Below are positions 63,211 through 64,000 of a DNA stretch of 64,000 bases, one piece after another. Source of the DNA: Verrucomicrobiota bacterium (GTDB taxonomy: Bacteria; Verrucomicrobiota; Verrucomicrobiia; Limisphaerales; UBA9464); assembly GCA_016871615.1 (NCBI GenBank), contig VHCX01000008.1, forward strand, positions 1 through 64,000. Reading direction: 5' to 3'. The stretch's first letter is position 1, and each line of letters opens with the position of its first letter. The notes below the pieces were generated by a model. It did not search any database, was not told where the DNA came from, and saw only the letters and a program-made list of their open reading frames with translations. The position numbers and the translations under genes are program-made.

Positions 63211-64000
63211 CTAGTGGCTGCGCTTCTTGGTGAAGACGTGGGTCGAGTGGCCGAAGAACACCTCGGCACCTTCCATCAGCGTCTCGCTCAAGGTCGGATG
63301 CGGGTGGACGATGGCCCCGAGGTCGTGGACCGTGGCCCCCATCTCGATGGCCACCACCCCCTCGCCGATCAGTTCGCCGGCTCCGTGGCCGACGATGCCG
63401 ACGCCCAGGATGCGCTCGGTCACCGGGTCGATGATCAGCTTGGTCGAACCGTCGGTCCGGTCGTAGGTCAACGCCCGTCCGCTGGCTCCCCACGGGAACT
63501 TGACCACCTGCACCTCGATGCCCTTGGCCTTGGCCTCGGTCTCGGTGAGCCCGACCCAGGCCACCTCGGGATCGGTGAAGACCACCGCGGGGATGAGGTA
63601 GTCGCGGTTCACGGCCTGGCCCTCGCCGGCAAGGTTCTCGACCGCGATGCGGGCCTCCTTGCTGGCCTTGTGCGCCAGCAGGATGCCGCCGGCGATGTCG
63701 CCGATGGCGTAGATGTCGGGGTCGGCGGTGGCCATGCGCTCGTCCACCCGGATGAACCCCTTGTCGTCGCGCTGGACGCCGGTGTTCTCAAGGCCGAGGT
63801 CCTGCCCGTTGGGCACGCGTCCCACGGAGACGAGAACCCGGTCGTACTTCTCCTCGAGCTTCTGCCCGTTGAACTCGGAGGTGACCTGGATCTGCTTCCC
63901 GGAGGTCTTGATCTCGAGCACCTTGGACTTGGTCCGCACCTCGTGGAACGCCTTCTTGGCGTAGGCCGCCACCGGGCGGACCAGGTCGGGATCCGCCCCG
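63211..64000 (-). CDS. lpd: Dihydrolipoyl dehydrogenase, C-terminal part (runs off the edge)
   Basis: The E3 flavoprotein of 2-oxoacid dehydrogenase complexes. The visible 262 residues cover part of the NAD domain (DRVLVSVGRVPNGQDLGLEN), the FAD-binding DPDIYAIGDIAGGILLAHKA, VVFTDPEVAWVGLTETEAKA and the dimer interface with the catalytic His in VHPHPTLSETLMEGA. The N-terminal FAD and disulfide part lies beyond 64000. It ends in TAG, unlike nearly all genes here. The 255-base gap to the FKBP gene start shows no other feature. Confidence 0.94.
   Translation of the reverse strand, partial: GADPDLVRPVAAYAKKAFHEVRTKSKVLEIKTSGKQIQVTSEFNGQKLEEKYDRVLVSVGRVPNGQDLGLENTGVQRDDKGFIRVDERMATADPDIYAIGDIAGGILLAHKASKEARIAVENLAGEGQAVNRDYLIPAVVFTDPEVAWVGLTETEAKAKGIEVQVVKFPWGASGRALTYDRTDGSTKLIIDPVTERILGVGIVGHGAGELIGEGVVAIEMGATVHDLGAIVHPHPTLSETLMEGAEVFFGHSTHVFTKKRSH

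Overview
The window reads as a piece of a high-GC bacterial chromosome, most likely Verrucomicrobiota (Pedosphaera/Limisphaera-like). The evidence is the marker families: pseudopilins with a near-invariant [19 protein letters not shown] helix and an H-X9-DG box, a DUF1549/DUF1553 cytochrome-type protein paired with a Tat-exported DUF1501 protein, a DUF1080 (3-keto-disaccharide hydrolase) protein, a membrane-bound-dehydrogenase-type beta-propeller protein and FG-GAP proteins. This taxonomic call is inference from gene content only. Genes are tightly packed, many are joined by 4-base ATGA/GTGA overlaps, and almost every stop is TGA.

Layout. 1-9.3 kb, plus strand: tail of an unknown gene, a small TPR protein, a pseudopilin, thiE, an SDR oxidoreductase, fdhD, nusB, a PHP phosphoesterase, ftsY, ribD, ribE and an LD-carboxypeptidase. 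9.4-16.8 kb, minus strand: dnaK-groES-groEL, a purine permease with an overlapping lipoprotein nucleosidase, and an Rrf2 regulator. 16.8-17.1 kb: a gene-free stretch with three copies of a 13-base repeat. 17.1-22.2 kb: a five-gene operon (GH84 O-GlcNAcase-like, GNAT, orphan EIIC, alpha/beta hydrolase, TSUP permease). 22.3-27.3 kb: pseudopilin, DUF1549/1553 and DUF1501. 27.4-30.5 kb, minus: an LptF/G permease and a soluble histidine kinase. 30.7-36.1 kb: fumarase alpha, DUF1080, rhodanese, PdeM-like phosphatase, a sugar-binding protein and inositol oxygenase.

36.2-47.7 kb is the accessory part: an IS1634-like element with a transposase broken by two in-frame TAG codons, nested inside a second pair of inverted repeats, then three long exported proteins with visibly lower GC (a 1242-aa surface protein with a Cys/Pro box, a 1089-aa FG-GAP protein and a haem-less dehydrogenase-type propeller). 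47.9-64 kb returns to housekeeping: a xylose-isomerase-family protein, queE, a class III aminotransferase, rsmA, a STAS protein, a pseudopilin, zwf, a Do-like protease, hisG, a 33-aa basic ribosomal-type protein, a TPR lipoprotein, pabC/pabB, an FKBP isomerase and the 3' part of lpd.

The most striking item is the GH84-GNAT pair at 17.1-19.2 kb. Together the two overlapping genes reproduce, in order, the catalytic, helical-stalk and acetyltransferase-like parts that animals fuse into one O-GlcNAcase. Here the acetyl-CoA-binding motif looks intact, and the pair is co-transcribed with a sugar-permease EIIC that has no EIIA or EIIB partner in view.
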